Shown: positions 1 through 9,066, counted from the first letter of the stretch. The stretch: 64,000 bases of DNA from JADLHS01 sp964594985 (GCA_964594985.1 CAZQNQ010000025.1:1-64000); one strand, 5' to 3'. The notes: generated by a model from the letters alone, not told the origin. Made by a program: numbers and translations.

Positions 1-1213
1 CCAAGCCTGCCACACCTCAGACAATACGGCTATAGTTTTATTTAATATGCTCTAAGGATGTCGTTATACATGTTATTTTTTGGTTTTAATTAACTGCAAG
101 CCGCAGAACATCACTCGCCAGGCCTGTCAACAACTTTCCTGAAAGTCTTGAAGTTTCTGGTTTTGTGCAGACGTCTGCACGCTGCTTACGTGGGAGCGGC
201 TGCGGCTTATCGCTTGGAATCACTTGTTTGCAATGGGTCTTGTGATGATTTTGCTGTTTGAAAATTTATGACAATTGTCGTCTTTCGATCTCACTGCTGA
301 TTGTTTTAATACCTTGCGGCCGCCTTGCCGGGTGAGCGTTTCAACTTCCCGCGCCCCTTTTGTTGTGGGAAAATGTTGAGCGGTTGCTTAGGTGATGCCT
401 TGGTAAATCTGTTCTTCATAAAATCAGAGCAATGGTAGTGACGTTTTGCCGGTTTCGGGAAACGCCTAATTGGCCAGCCGAGTTATGTTAAAAACATCTG
501 AATCTATTGGTGTTTCTCGTGATTCCAGTTTTTGTATCTGCTTGAAAGTTGGCTGTCGTTGTTCAGTTTTAATTCCATTCTTCACCGGTTTATCATCGGC
601 GGGTCGGACTGCCGGGTGAGCGTCCCGTTATTCCTGAAAAAATCTCCGCGCCTCATCGTTTGTGTGGAAATGTCCTGCGGCAATTTGGGTTGACCGGATT
701 CGTTGGTTGACCAAGTCGTTCATGACGCTATCAACCTTAAGGCCGGAAGCCCGCGCAGGGTGGGACGCCTAGTTCAGGCTTACAAAACAGGGATACTTAC
801 TGGTCAATCGTCACGGTTTTAATCCTGCCTACGGCCATGTTGGTGTGGTTGATTAAAGATAATCTCGTCGCTGCCTACGCTTGGAGAGATCGGATCGCAC
901 GCGACTACGAGTTGGATGGGTTGGATGAAATTGGAAATGTGCTCCCAGCTTAAGGAATCAGCCAGCGCGAGTGACACGAAGCGTGCTACCGCTGCGACCT
1001 CACGAGAGGGCATGGTTCTCCTGAATCATCCCACCCATCCAACCATGTTCTTCTCTTCTCTCTTCTTTTTTGATTTAAAAGAGAGGAATAACAATAACAA
1101 ACAAGCAGGCTGGCTTGTGTCATTCGAGGATTCGCTTGGGCTGGATGTGCGGCCGAGCAGTTCCAAGCCTTCCAACCCGCGCCCGTGCCCTTTCATCTTT
1201 AAACCCTCCCACG

Positions 1214-1247
1214 CAGCCAGCTGCCAGCTTGAGCTGGCAGCTGGCTG
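1214..1247. repeat. Perfect 16-bp inverted repeat, 2-nt spacer
   Basis: Arms 1214-1229 and 1232-1247 are exact reverse complements around a TG spacer, built on the core CAGCTGCCAGCT. The hairpin would be very stable. No T-run follows it on either strand, so a simple terminator is not favoured. It may be a protein-binding or cruciform site of the integrative element. Confidence 0.9.
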
Positions 1248-1276
1248 ACGTCCCTCGGCCAATTTAAGACGTTCCA

Positions 1277-1298
1277 AAATGTCAGGTATCTGACATTT
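1277..1298. repeat. Perfect 9-bp inverted repeat (AAATGTCAG-GTAT-CTGACATTT)
   Basis: Arms 1277-1285 and 1290-1298 are exact reverse complements with a GTAT spacer. The size and symmetry suit an operator for a dimeric regulator. It lies 29 bp downstream of the 16-bp palindrome and about 315 bp upstream of the first plausible gene of the element. Function is inferred from shape only. Confidence 0.85.
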
Positions 1299-1612
1299 CA
1301 AGCCGGTGTTCCACTGGATCGCAATAAAGTGCGCGTGTATTCAGCACCTCACTACCCTTTCTGAAAAACGGCAAATTTCCGTATAATTCATACCCCCCAT
1401 TAGGGCGGTATGCTCGGATTTTACCAGCATCTCAGGAGGCTTAATAAAGCCTTTATTCACAGGGCAATCGAAGGGGTCGCGTGGTGTAAAAAAGTCTGTG
1501 TGCGCAGGTGCTCACTTTCGCATTATGCCCACTATTTAGCACCACGCGGACTCGGCGTGCAAATGTGCCGGCACAATGCTGGCAAACCCAGCCGCGATAG
1601 AAAGACAGCGAC

Positions 1613-2110
1613 ATGATCCAAAGAGCGAACACAAACATCCAAAGTTTAAAGAATGAACCACCCGGGGCGCGGGGCGCGGGTGAATTGGTATCCGTGGGGG
1701 CAGCATTGACGGCAGCAGGAATCACTCAAGCAATCACTATTGCACCCCGCGTGCCGGTGGAAGCCATGACTATCAAGCAAGCGTTGGCGAGTAGTGAACC
1801 AGCAGCGGGGCCGTTGCTGCTTGAAGCGCAAGGACAGATGGACATGGCACTGGCTCGCGCCTGTATGCGCAAGCTGGTGGCACGGATGGCAGCGGACGGG
1901 CGGCCTGTATCGGATACCACCCAAGCCGATGCGGTGGCAGCAGGTTGTCTCGCTCTGGTGCAATGGCGGCAGCGCGGCGACATCAGCGAACGGCTCGCGG
2001 CGCGGGTGGCATGGCGAGCGGTGGTGGATGAGATTTGCCCTATCACAAACCGCACTTGGAAGACCGTTTTGAGGCCGAAGCCTGGGCCCGGGTTGGCGCC
2101 GCACGGTTGA
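1613..2110 (+). CDS. Hypothetical protein upstream of the element ATPase
   Basis: A 165-residue frame with no family I recognise. The N-terminal 50 residues look low-complexity. The middle (about residues 75-140) is alanine-rich and helical, and 'AWRAVVDEI' is vaguely reminiscent of sigma-factor region 2, too weak to name. It has no clear ribosome binding site. Its last 75 bases overlap the long ATPase frame, and its stop forms a TTGA overlap (2107-2110) with a possible TTG start of that gene. Translational coupling or a frameshift joining the two are both possible. It may be a real small gene of the integrative element or the displaced 5' part of the next gene. Confidence 0.4.
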   Translation: MIQRANTNIQSLKNEPPGARGAGELVSVGAALTAAGITQAITIAPRVPVEAMTIKQALASSEPAAGPLLLEAQGQMDMALARACMRKLVARMAADGRPVSDTTQADAVAAGCLALVQWRQRGDISERLAARVAWRAVVDEICPITNRTWKTVLRPKPGPGLAPHG

Positions 2111-4548
2111 TTAAGGAGGGGTATCAAGCCCAGGTCGCACATCTCCCCGATGAGTGGCGCAATGAACAAGGCAAAGTGGATTGGGATTCGGCTCTGGCGG
2201 CCTTGTTGAAGGCAGGCAAATCCCGCCTTGAAATCGCTGCACTCTTTGAAAGTGTGTTGGAGAATGCGCAAACGCCGGCGGCGCTCGCACAGGCCGAATT
2301 CTTTGGTGCGGAAGCAGAACGCAGCATTGGCAATCGCGTCGCAGTACGCACCTATGAACCTGCGCTGCCTTGGGGTGGTGCAGCAGAACGCCGGCTGGCT
2401 AAACATTTGCGGCGACTGGCAAACACTGTTCTGCCTGAGTGGAAGGCGCGGATTCTGATGCTGGCGGAAGCTTACGAGCAGGCGGACGGATGGTACTACG
2501 AATTAAAGATTTCCGAGCAGCAGAGGGAAAAGCTCCACCACGAACTGGTCCAGCCCACGAACAGCCAGGAACAGATCAAGTTTCTCAAATTAGCTCAAAA
2601 GGGAACACCCAGCCTGATCGCGTCCTTCCGGCTCATTCCTTGTTATGTCTTGGTCAAACCGGACGGCACCCGCGTGCGGTTGGTCAAGCTGCGGAACATC
2701 CGGGGTGAATATACCGGGTTGATCGCCTTGGATAGCAAGTCGCTCACGGCGCCACGGGAGTTTCGGCTATGGCTTTCGGATAAGGGCAACTTTGGTTGGG
2801 AGGCGGGCGAGCGCTCATTACAGGCCCTGCAACGCGACCTGAATTTTGCCCTCGCCTATCGCAACGTCATTCAACTCGTCTGTTACGGCTGCGAGCGTGT
2901 CGATGGATTGTGGTTCACCGACGACTGTGCCTTCGCACCTGATGGGATGCAGATTCTCCCCGACCGCGATGGCATCTTTTGGTATTGCGGCAAGGGTTAC
3001 AAATTCCTGCGCAATTCTGAAAACATTCCGGTGTGCGAAGAAGAGCAGGAATTCCGCATGAAGGCGTTACCTCGAATGCGTCCCGACTTCGGACTGGGCT
3101 TTGATGCCAAAGGCGCACTTTGTCTGAATCCAAACGCTCCAGACGACCCCGTCGCGCTCCAAGAACTGCTCGGCAATTTCGTCCTGAATCTCAATGCTTC
3201 GTACGGTAGGCATGATGGCCCCATGCTGATTGGCGGCACAGCCGCGTTCTTCGCAGGTCCTGACTTGTTCGCTGAATATCACCAGTTTCCAGGTCTGTGG
3301 ATCACCGGGGAAAAGGACTCCGGAAAGACCTATACCGCTCGTTGGTTGATGGGGTTGCATGGCGCCACCGGCATCGCTTCGGGGCTCAGTTTCAAAACCT
3401 CGACTGCCGTCGGCATGCAGATCGCCTTAGGACAACTCGGCAATATTCCGCTCTGGGCCGATGAGTTCCGCGAAAGCGAGCTCAGGGATGATAGCGTCGT
3501 CGGCGTGGTACATGGCGGCTTTAACCGCGAAGTAGCCTCGAAGTGGTCGGCCGATGGTCGCATTCGCACCATTCGTACCAGCCTCCTGATTACTGGCGAA
3601 AGTTCCTGCGTGAATGCTGCGACCATGAGCCGGTTCATCACGGTCATTGCGGCCAAGGAAAAACGCCAAGGGAAACCAGAAGAACAACGGGAGCGGTTGG
3701 CTTGGTTACAGCATCACCAGCAGTTCTTTTTCACCATCGGCCGGATGATTCTAAGGAATCGCGCCACGTTTGTGGCCAGCGTGAAACAACACCTGCAGAA
3801 CTGGCAGGAAGCTTCCGAATTGGTGATGGTCGATCCGCGCGCCCGCTTCACCTTCGGAGTCAGTTACGCCAGCTTCATGGCGCTCAATGAATTGATTCCG
3901 GTTTATGATTCCAAGCGTTGTGCCGAGTTCCGGCTCGGGTTGATCCACAAGACCATCGCTGCGGCAACGGAACTCGCCAGTCGGACCGATGTGGTTCGGT
4001 TTTTCGAAATTCTAATAAATGCCGTCCAGGCCAGTGTCTTCGGACGTAACGCGGCGGAGATTCGCCGATACTTCAAATGGGTATTGAATCCGAAAAGCAA
4101 CCCGCCTTTGAGCGCCCGACAATTGCATGATGGCGCAGAACATCCTTATCGGAGTTGGAAAAGTGGCATCCTTTATTTTGTCCCTGGCGCGGTCATCGAT
4201 ATGCTCCGCAGATGGCTGCATAACCAGGGCATCGCTTTTCCGTTGGATCAAAAGGACCTGCTCGCACAACTGCAATCCAAAGGCTATCTCGTAAAATCAC
4301 CTTCCCGACATGGGCATCAGCAGAAATTTGAAAAGGGAGCCATCAAAAACCAATATTGCTGGGCCATCGACCTAGACAAGTTTCCGGAACTCGGGTTGCT
4401 GTTGGTTTCGGACGAAGTCTGGGAAGCCAGTCTCCATGCCGACGGTGATACGTCCCGCCTCAGAATCGCCCCTTCGGATTGGAGCGATCCCCGGCGTGGT
4501 CCAATGTTCGCCGTTGTCGATGCGCTGGAGGACAAGGAGCAATCGTGA
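2035..4548 (+). CDS. P-loop ATPase of an integrative element (DUF927/primase-helicase-like)
   Basis: Large protein, up to 837 residues. A Walker A motif GEKDSGKT lies near residue 424, followed by a Walker B-like 'IPLWADEF' and a later 'MSRFITV' segment that could carry an arginine finger. This order resembles phage/plasmid replication ATPases of the DUF927/D5 helicase type; the assignment rests on the motifs. The N-terminal half is not recognisable. The start is uncertain: only TTG codons (2035, 2107) lie near the left end, and AAGGAGG at 2114-2120 is not followed by a usable start. The stop overlaps the GTG of the next gene, implying an operon. Likely role: replication or maintenance of the excised element. 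Confidence 0.8.
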   Translation: MPYHKPHLEDRFEAEAWARVGAARLIKEGYQAQVAHLPDEWRNEQGKVDWDSALAALLKAGKSRLEIAALFESVLENAQTPAALAQAEFFGAEAERSIGNRVAVRTYEPALPWGGAAERRLAKHLRRLANTVLPEWKARILMLAEAYEQADGWYYELKISEQQREKLHHELVQPTNSQEQIKFLKLAQKGTPSLIASFRLIPCYVLVKPDGTRVRLVKLRNIRGEYTGLIALDSKSLTAPREFRLWLSDKGNFGWEAGERSLQALQRDLNFALAYRNVIQLVCYGCERVDGLWFTDDCAFAPDGMQILPDRDGIFWYCGKGYKFLRNSENIPVCEEEQEFRMKALPRMRPDFGLGFDAKGALCLNPNAPDDPVALQELLGNFVLNLNASYGRHDGPMLIGGTAAFFAGPDLFAEYHQFPGLWITGEKDSGKTYTARWLMGLHGATGIASGLSFKTSTAVGMQIALGQLGNIPLWADEFRESELRDDSVVGVVHGGFNREVASKWSADGRIRTIRTSLLITGESSCVNAATMSRFITVIAAKEKRQGKPEEQRERLAWLQHHQQFFFTIGRMILRNRATFVASVKQHLQNWQEASELVMVDPRARFTFGVSYASFMALNELIPVYDSKRCAEFRLGLIHKTIAAATELASRTDVVRFFEILINAVQASVFGRNAAEIRRYFKWVLNPKSNPPLSARQLHDGAEHPYRSWKSGILYFVPGAVIDMLRRWLHNQGIAFPLDQKDLLAQLQSKGYLVKSPSRHGHQQKFEKGAIKNQYCWAIDLDKFPELGLLLVSDEVWEASLHADGDTSRLRIAPSDWSDPRRGPMFAVVDALEDKEQS

Positions 4549-4853
4549 ATCCAGAGCGCAAAGACTTCCTAAGTATCACGGGCGTGATACCAGCACGATT
4601 AGATTCCAAAGAGACTGCTTGGTTTCTGGGATTTAATGCTCACGACATCCCCATCTTGATTCAGGCAGGACTGTTGAAACCGCTGGGACACCCACTGCCA
4701 AATGGAGTGAAATACTTTTCAACCTCTACACTCGCCCGTTTACGCGATGATCCGCAATGGCTGTCACGCACCACCGATGCTGTGACCAAACATTGGCGAA
4801 ACAAGAACACGCCCAAAATTGGCCACCACGACGACACAGTTATCGCACAATAG
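4545..4853 (+). CDS. Small putative DNA-binding protein (excisionase-like)
   Basis: I place the start at the GTG at 4545, which overlaps the stop of the ATPase gene (GTGA) and is preceded by AAGGAG at good spacing. This gives 102 residues. The segment 'ETAWFLGF...IPILIQAGLLKPLG' followed by 'VKYFSTSTLARL' has the look of a MerR/excisionase-type winged helix that reads a helix-turn-helix and then a short strand. Position between the ATPase and the convergent recombinase gene suits a recombination directionality factor or element regulator. The family is inferred from pattern only. Confidence 0.65.
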   Translation: MNPERKDFLSITGVIPARLDSKETAWFLGFNAHDIPILIQAGLLKPLGHPLPNGVKYFSTSTLARLRDDPQWLSRTTDAVTKHWRNKNTPKIGHHDDTVIAQ

Positions 4854-4881
4854 GAAAAATGGAAATTTCGTGGGAATCAGA

Positions 4882-5931
4882 TCATGCTGCCAAGCTATCA
4901 TTCAACTGTTCGGTCTCAGAACCCTTGCGGGAACAATTCCTTGAACCGTCTTCGTATTCTTCAAGTGAAGGACAGACGGCAACGCCACCTTTTGCATAAC
5001 TAAGATGCACCGCACGAGAATTGTGCCCTAAAGCATTTTGAGCCCAACGAATTGGATAGCCGTTTGCTCGGGCGCGTTGCGCCCAAGCATACCGATAGCT
5101 GTGTAAGCTTACTCCGAATACTTTTGCCACTTTGCAACGACGCCAAAAATCTCCAGAACGCTCCCCGGCGGTCCCTTGACTGATTTTCGGGAATAACGCC
5201 CCCTGACTTGGCAACCTCCGGAGCAGTTCCTCCAATCGCTTTCCGATTTGGATGCTGGCCCACTCGCCTGTTTTTTGCCGCTGATACGTCAGAACCCGAT
5301 TCCCCCAATCAATATTCTTTGTGGTCAGGATGGCTCCGTCACTCTGAGACGAACCAATCTCCCAAAGCAGTTGGTAGAAATTCCGCCGCTCCAGATTCTT
5401 TTCCGAGGCAATTATCATTTCATGTTCTTGCAACGTAATAGCTCGCCGCTCTTTTCGTTTGGGTTGCGGCCAGAGCTTGGGCGGAATAATTGCGGCTGGA
5501 ATCCATCCCATCCCCAATGCCAGGTTGTGCAAACACCTCAGAAAATGATTAACTGAAGTTCCGCCCGAAGCCATTGCCTGCCGCAAGTCATCGGCGGTAG
5601 TTTCGACGAGTTTTTTGGGTTTTAGCGCCACAAGCGAAGCCGATCGCATGGCACGTTTGCGCCGAGCCCACGTTTGCTCTTTGCCCCGCTGGCAGAATTC
5701 ATCCATCACAAATTGCCAGGTGCGCAGCACCATATTGGGATCGTTGGCACCGAGGTAGGTCCGACCAATCAAGAGGTTAAGATTGGTTTGTTGCGCGGCT
5801 TCGTTTTTTGCCACCAGCAAACGCTTTGCGACTCGCAGGCTGTCGGTACCTAAACTTTCACGGATCTGGGTATTGCGATCAACTGCGTAATAACGATTGC
5901 TGCGACGAATCAAACGGTAACGGTCTTTCAT
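4882..5931 (-). CDS. Tyrosine recombinase (integrase) of the tRNA-Asn element
   Basis: 349 residues, a normal length for a phage-type integrase with N-terminal arm-binding, core-binding and catalytic domains. Catalytic-domain landmarks are a candidate lysine in 'YQRQKTGEW', the HxxR box 'LHSYRYAW', the 'LGHNSRAVHLSYAKG' segment with its histidine and the nucleophilic tyrosine. The usual first arginine (TGxRxxE) is replaced: the aligned stretch reads 'IGSSQSDGAILT'. It ends head-on against the small DNA-binding gene and starts about 180 bp from the 3' end of tRNA-Asn, the classic arrangement for an integrase whose attachment site is that tRNA. Whether the altered box still works is unknown. 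Confidence 0.9.
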   Translation of the reverse strand: MKDRYRLIRRSNRYYAVDRNTQIRESLGTDSLRVAKRLLVAKNEAAQQTNLNLLIGRTYLGANDPNMVLRTWQFVMDEFCQRGKEQTWARRKRAMRSASLVALKPKKLVETTADDLRQAMASGGTSVNHFLRCLHNLALGMGWIPAAIIPPKLWPQPKRKERRAITLQEHEMIIASEKNLERRNFYQLLWEIGSSQSDGAILTTKNIDWGNRVLTYQRQKTGEWASIQIGKRLEELLRRLPSQGALFPKISQGTAGERSGDFWRRCKVAKVFGVSLHSYRYAWAQRARANGYPIRWAQNALGHNSRAVHLSYAKGGVAVCPSLEEYEDGSRNCSRKGSETEQLNDSLAA

Positions 5932-6078
5932 GACATTTCAGAACTTTAACATTCCGAGTCGTGACCATCCTAACGAGCAGTGGCAGAGTTATCTTGAGCT
6001 TATTCAAGTTCACTAGAGCGACACATTTTGGTGTCAATTCTGGTGTCAATTGCCGCTTGGAAACCGATGGTAAGAGCC

Positions 6079-6099
6079 AAAACCTCAGAAAATCTGAGG
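6079..6099 (-). terminator. Putative Rho-independent terminator after tRNA-Asn
   Basis: On the minus strand, arms 6094-6099 and 6083-6088 form a 6-bp hairpin (CCTCAG/CTGAGG, 5-nt loop) followed by four T residues. It sits 10 bp past the tRNA 3' end. The T-run is short, so it may be weak; it could also be part of the recombination site. Confidence 0.5.
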
Positions 6100-6108
6100 A
6101 AAAGATAA

Positions 6109-6183
6109 TGGCTCCAGAGGAAGGACTCGAACCTTCAACCACACGGTTAACAGCCGCGTGCTCTACCATTGAGCTACTCTGGA
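6109..6183 (-). tRNA. tRNA-Asn (anticodon GUU)
   Basis: The minus strand folds into a complete cloverleaf of 75 nt including encoded CCA: acceptor TCCAGAG/CTCTGGA, D-stem GCTC/GAGC, anticodon stem CGCGG/CCGTG around CTGTTAA, T-stem GAAGG/CCTTC with loop TTCGAGT, discriminator G. Anticodon GTT reads asparagine codons. The 3' end faces the integrase gene, making this the likely attachment site of the element on the left. Confidence 0.97.
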
Positions 6184-6367
6184 ACCCAATTTGTAAGGGC
6201 GCGAACTCTACAAGTCGAAGTCCGCACCGTCAATCAATTTTCCCGGCATTTCCGGTTGAATCCAACTGAAATGGTCCGCCTCGCGGGCCAGCACGCTTGA
6301 ATCCCCCGATTTCGGCGCGGAACCCGGGATTGTCCCGGTGGCCGTCCTTCCACTAACTTCTGCGCCC

Positions 6368-7609
6368 ATGAACCACGAGCAACCTTCATCCCGGCCCGGC
6401 AGCTACGCTTGGATCGTCGTCGCGTTGCTCGTGCCAGTCGCGTTGCTCAACTATCTCGACCGGCAGATGCTCGCCACCATGAAGTCGTCCATGGTCGGCG
6501 ACATCCCCAGCATCGCCAACAAGGCGGATTGGGGACTGATCCTTGGCTGCTTCAAGTGGACGTATGCCTTGTTGAGTCCGTTCGGCGGGTTCATCGCCGA
6601 TCGCTTCAGTCGGCGTCATGTCATCTGCGCCAGTCTCTTCATCTGGTCATGTGTAACATGGTGGACGGGTCACGTCTCAAGCTTTCACGAACTCATGGCC
6701 GCCCGGGCGATGATGGGTGTGAGCGAGGCGTTTTACATTCCGGCGGCGCTGGCGTTGATTGCCGATTATCATCCGGGCCTGACCCGTTCGCGCGCGATCG
6801 GCACGCATCAGGTGGGAATTTACATCGGGCAAATCCTCGGCGGCTACGCCGGCTACATCGCGGATTCGCCCGATCACGGGTGGCGTTGGGCGTTTTCCAT
6901 GTGCGGCATGATCGGGATCATCTACGCCCTGCCACTGCTGGCGACGCTGCGCAATCCTGTGAAGCCCGCACCCGCCGCCAACAGTCCGACCACGGCCCGC
7001 GGCGGCATCCGCGAACTTCTGACCAATCGCAACTTCATCCTGCTCGTGCTTTACTTCACGCTGCCCGCCATCGCCGGCTGGGTGGTGCGTGATTGGATGC
7101 CGGACATCCTCAAGGAGAAATTCGGTCTCGGCCAGGGCAAGGCCGGCGTGAAAGCCATCGTCTATGTGCAGGTCGCTTCACTCATCGGTGCGGTCATCGG
7201 AGGAATCCTGGCCGACCGCTGGATGCGCAAGACCAATCGTGGGCGCATCTTTACCAGCGCCATCGGCATGGCGTTGTTTCTGCCCGCGTTGTTCAGTGTG
7301 GGCAACGCCGGGACGCTTTCCATCGCCGTGGTGGGCTTGATCATCTTCGGTCTCGGCTGGGGATTTTTTGACTGCAACAACATGCCCATCCTCTGCCAGA
7401 TCGTGCGACCGGAATGGCGCGCGACCGGCTATGGCATCATGAATCTCGTGAGCATCAGTTGCGGCGGGTTCGGCGATTGGGCCTTCGGCGCGTTGCGCGA
7501 CCGGCATGTGCCGCTCAACGTCATCTTCGGAGCATTCGCAGGCGTGGCGTTGCTGTCAGTGCTGCTTGTGTTGTTGATCAAGCCGCAAACAACTGAAGCC
7601 TCGAAGTAA
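6368..7609 (+). CDS. Major facilitator superfamily transporter
   Basis: 413 residues with about twelve hydrophobic segments, the usual MFS size. After TM1 it has 'NYLDRQML', and the loop between TM2 and TM3 has 'GGFIADRFSRRHV', matching the MFS signature GxxxDRxGRR; a second DRW motif opens the C-terminal half. The resemblance is to the anion:cation symporter type (hexuronate/sugar acids), but substrate cannot be read from the sequence. I prefer the ATG at 6368 to the in-frame GTG at 6338 because the extra residues are not MFS-like. No clear Shine-Dalgarno. Convergent with tgt, one base apart. Confidence 0.85.
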   Translation: MNHEQPSSRPGSYAWIVVALLVPVALLNYLDRQMLATMKSSMVGDIPSIANKADWGLILGCFKWTYALLSPFGGFIADRFSRRHVICASLFIWSCVTWWTGHVSSFHELMAARAMMGVSEAFYIPAALALIADYHPGLTRSRAIGTHQVGIYIGQILGGYAGYIADSPDHGWRWAFSMCGMIGIIYALPLLATLRNPVKPAPAANSPTTARGGIRELLTNRNFILLVLYFTLPAIAGWVVRDWMPDILKEKFGLGQGKAGVKAIVYVQVASLIGAVIGGILADRWMRKTNRGRIFTSAIGMALFLPALFSVGNAGTLSIAVVGLIIFGLGWGFFDCNNMPILCQIVRPEWRATGYGIMNLVSISCGGFGDWAFGALRDRHVPLNVIFGAFAGVALLSVLLVLLIKPQTTEASK

Positions 7610-7610
7610 C

Positions 7611-8756
7611 TCACCGCTCCAGCTTCGCCACCTCGCGCTGCGACAGAATTTTCTGCGACGGCACAAAATGCGCGATGAACTCGCGATAGAAATCCGCGAA
7701 CGTCCCCGCCGCCAATGCTGCACGCACATCAGCCATCAGCTTCACGTACATGTAGGAGTTGTGCAGGCTGACCATGCGCAGGCCGAGAATCTCGTTCACG
7801 TTCAGCAAGTGTCGCAGATAGGCACGCGTAAATTTTTTGCACGCGAAACATTCGCAACCTTCCTCGATGGGCCGGAAGTCCGCCTTGTACGCGCCGCCTT
7901 TCAAGCCATACTGACCCTTGCGGGTGAACGCCGTGCCGTTGCGCGCCACGCGCGTCGGTAACACGCAATCGAACATGTCCACGCCGCGCGCAACCAATTC
8001 CACCATCTGCGCGGGCGTGCCAAGACCCATCGCGTAACGCGCCTTGTGCGCAGGCAAGTGCGGCTCGGCGAGTTCCACCGCCTTCATCATCTCCGGTTCG
8101 GGTTCGCCCACGCTCACGCCACCGATGGCGTAACCGTCAAATTCCATCGCCACCAGCGCCTTCGCGCATTGCTCGCGCAGTTCGGGATTGCTGCCTCCCT
8201 GACAGATGCCGAACACGAGCTGCCCTTCCGCGCGCGGCTGTTCGCGACATTCCTTCGCCCAACGGATCGTGCGCTCGACAGCGTTACGCTGCTCGCGTGC
8301 GGGAGCGTCGTGTGCCGGGCATTCGTCGAAAACCATCGCGACATCCGAGCCGAGCGTGCGTTGGATTTCCATCGCCTCCTTCGGCCCGAGGAACAACGGC
8401 GAGCCATCCAGATGCGAACGGAACTCCACGCCGTGAGTCTTGACCTTGCGGATCTTCGCGAGGCTGAACACCTGGAAACCGCCGCTGTCCGTGAGGATGG
8501 GTTTCTGCCAGTTGATGAAATTGTGCAGGCCGCCCGCCGCGCGGATGATGTCCATGCCGGGGCGGATGTTGAGATGATACGTGTTGCCGAGAATGATCTG
8601 CGTGCCCATCTCGTCGAGTTCCCGTGGATCGAGCGCCTTCACACTGCCCTGCGTGCCGACGGACATGAACACCGGCGTATCCACCACGCCATGCTTCGTC
8701 GTCAACCGACCCGACCGCGCCTTCGTCAGCGCGTCCGTCTTCAGAAGTTCAAACAT
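7611..8756 (-). CDS. tgt: tRNA-guanine transglycosylase
   Basis: 381 residues, normal for bacterial Tgt, which exchanges guanine-34 for preQ1 in tRNAs with GUN anticodons. Visible landmarks are the catalytic 'TDSGGFQVFSL' with its aspartate, the nucleophile region 'MFDCVLPTR', the preQ1-binding 'GGVSVGEP', and the zinc site CECFACKKF with a downstream histidine. Its first 17 codons are repeated at 9568-9619 as part of a long direct repeat that flanks hicBA. The tRNA-Asn(GUU) gene nearby is one of the substrate classes of this enzyme, though that adjacency may be chance. Confidence 0.97.
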   Translation of the reverse strand: MFELLKTDALTKARSGRLTTKHGVVDTPVFMSVGTQGSVKALDPRELDEMGTQIILGNTYHLNIRPGMDIIRAAGGLHNFINWQKPILTDSGGFQVFSLAKIRKVKTHGVEFRSHLDGSPLFLGPKEAMEIQRTLGSDVAMVFDECPAHDAPAREQRNAVERTIRWAKECREQPRAEGQLVFGICQGGSNPELREQCAKALVAMEFDGYAIGGVSVGEPEPEMMKAVELAEPHLPAHKARYAMGLGTPAQMVELVARGVDMFDCVLPTRVARNGTAFTRKGQYGLKGGAYKADFRPIEEGCECFACKKFTRAYLRHLLNVNEILGLRMVSLHNSYMYVKLMADVRAALAAGTFADFYREFIAHFVPSQKILSQREVAKLER

Positions 8757-9066
8757 TCGGGCAGGGTTTTAACGCAAAGGGGCGGAGAGGCAAAGGATGG
8801 AATCAATGCCAGCGGTTTGGCATTTTTGAACTGCGAAATACTCGAACTTCACGAAATGATTGTGAGACGTAGCGGTCTGAGCAGGTTGAAAATGGTGTTT
8901 TTGGCTCGCCCTCACCTGTGTCCTCTCCCCCGAGGAGAGGATTTTACCAATCGCATTTCTTGGTGATTTGGTTGATCGTCCGGCAAATCCAGTCGCGGGT
9001 TTTTCTGTGAGACGGCGAATGTTTCACCCTCTCCTTGGGGGAGAGGGCCGGGGTGAGGGCGAGCGT
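8703..9066. repeat. Long direct repeat, copy 1 (tgt 5' end plus upstream region)
   Basis: About 364 bp, nearly identical to 9568-9932 by direct reading; I saw only a handful of differences, all near the right end. It holds the first 17-18 codons of tgt, its upstream region, and a ~160-bp element (8904-9064) ending in inverted GCTCGCCCTCAC/GTGAGGGCGAGC motifs. Its right edge abuts the hicA stop codon. Confidence 0.95.

Larger units (their letters stand above)
1..1612. other. Gene-poor left flank, no confident coding region
   Basis: No open frame here has a recognisable protein family, and the candidates overlap each other on both strands with low-complexity translations. By eye the DNA is richer in A and T than the rest of the window. 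It holds two perfect inverted repeats (listed separately), a purine/pyrimidine tract near 1060-1095, and two loosely similar stretches starting near 331 and 611 that share a 'gccgggtgagcgt' core. It probably belongs to the integrative element that ends at the tRNA-Asn gene, or to DNA beyond it. Confidence 0.5.
1613..6108. mobile_element. Integrative element inserted at the 3' end of tRNA-Asn (partial)
   Basis: Integrase, small DNA-binding protein and replication-type ATPase lie together on the 3' side of tRNA-Asn. The tRNA is intact including an encoded CCA, as expected when an element restores the gene at its insertion junction. I searched 1-6000 for a second copy of the tRNA 3' end and found none, so the distal boundary is either outside the window or decayed. 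The left limit given is only the first plausible gene. Confidence 0.6.

Noticed and set aside
916..1301. Overlapping frames of about 90-110 codons on both strands in the left flank
   Set aside because: Low-complexity translations, mutually overlapping, no ribosome binding site and no family resemblance; they also run through a perfect palindrome.
1410..1616. A 68-codon frame whose stop overlaps the ATG at 1613
   Set aside because: The overlap is suggestive, but the translation is Arg/Cys/His-rich without structure and no start signal is visible; not enough to call a gene.
1..6000. Second copy of the tRNA-Asn 3' end as the distal attachment site
   Set aside because: I looked for GGACTCGAACC-type matches and found none besides the tRNA itself, so no boundary can be given.
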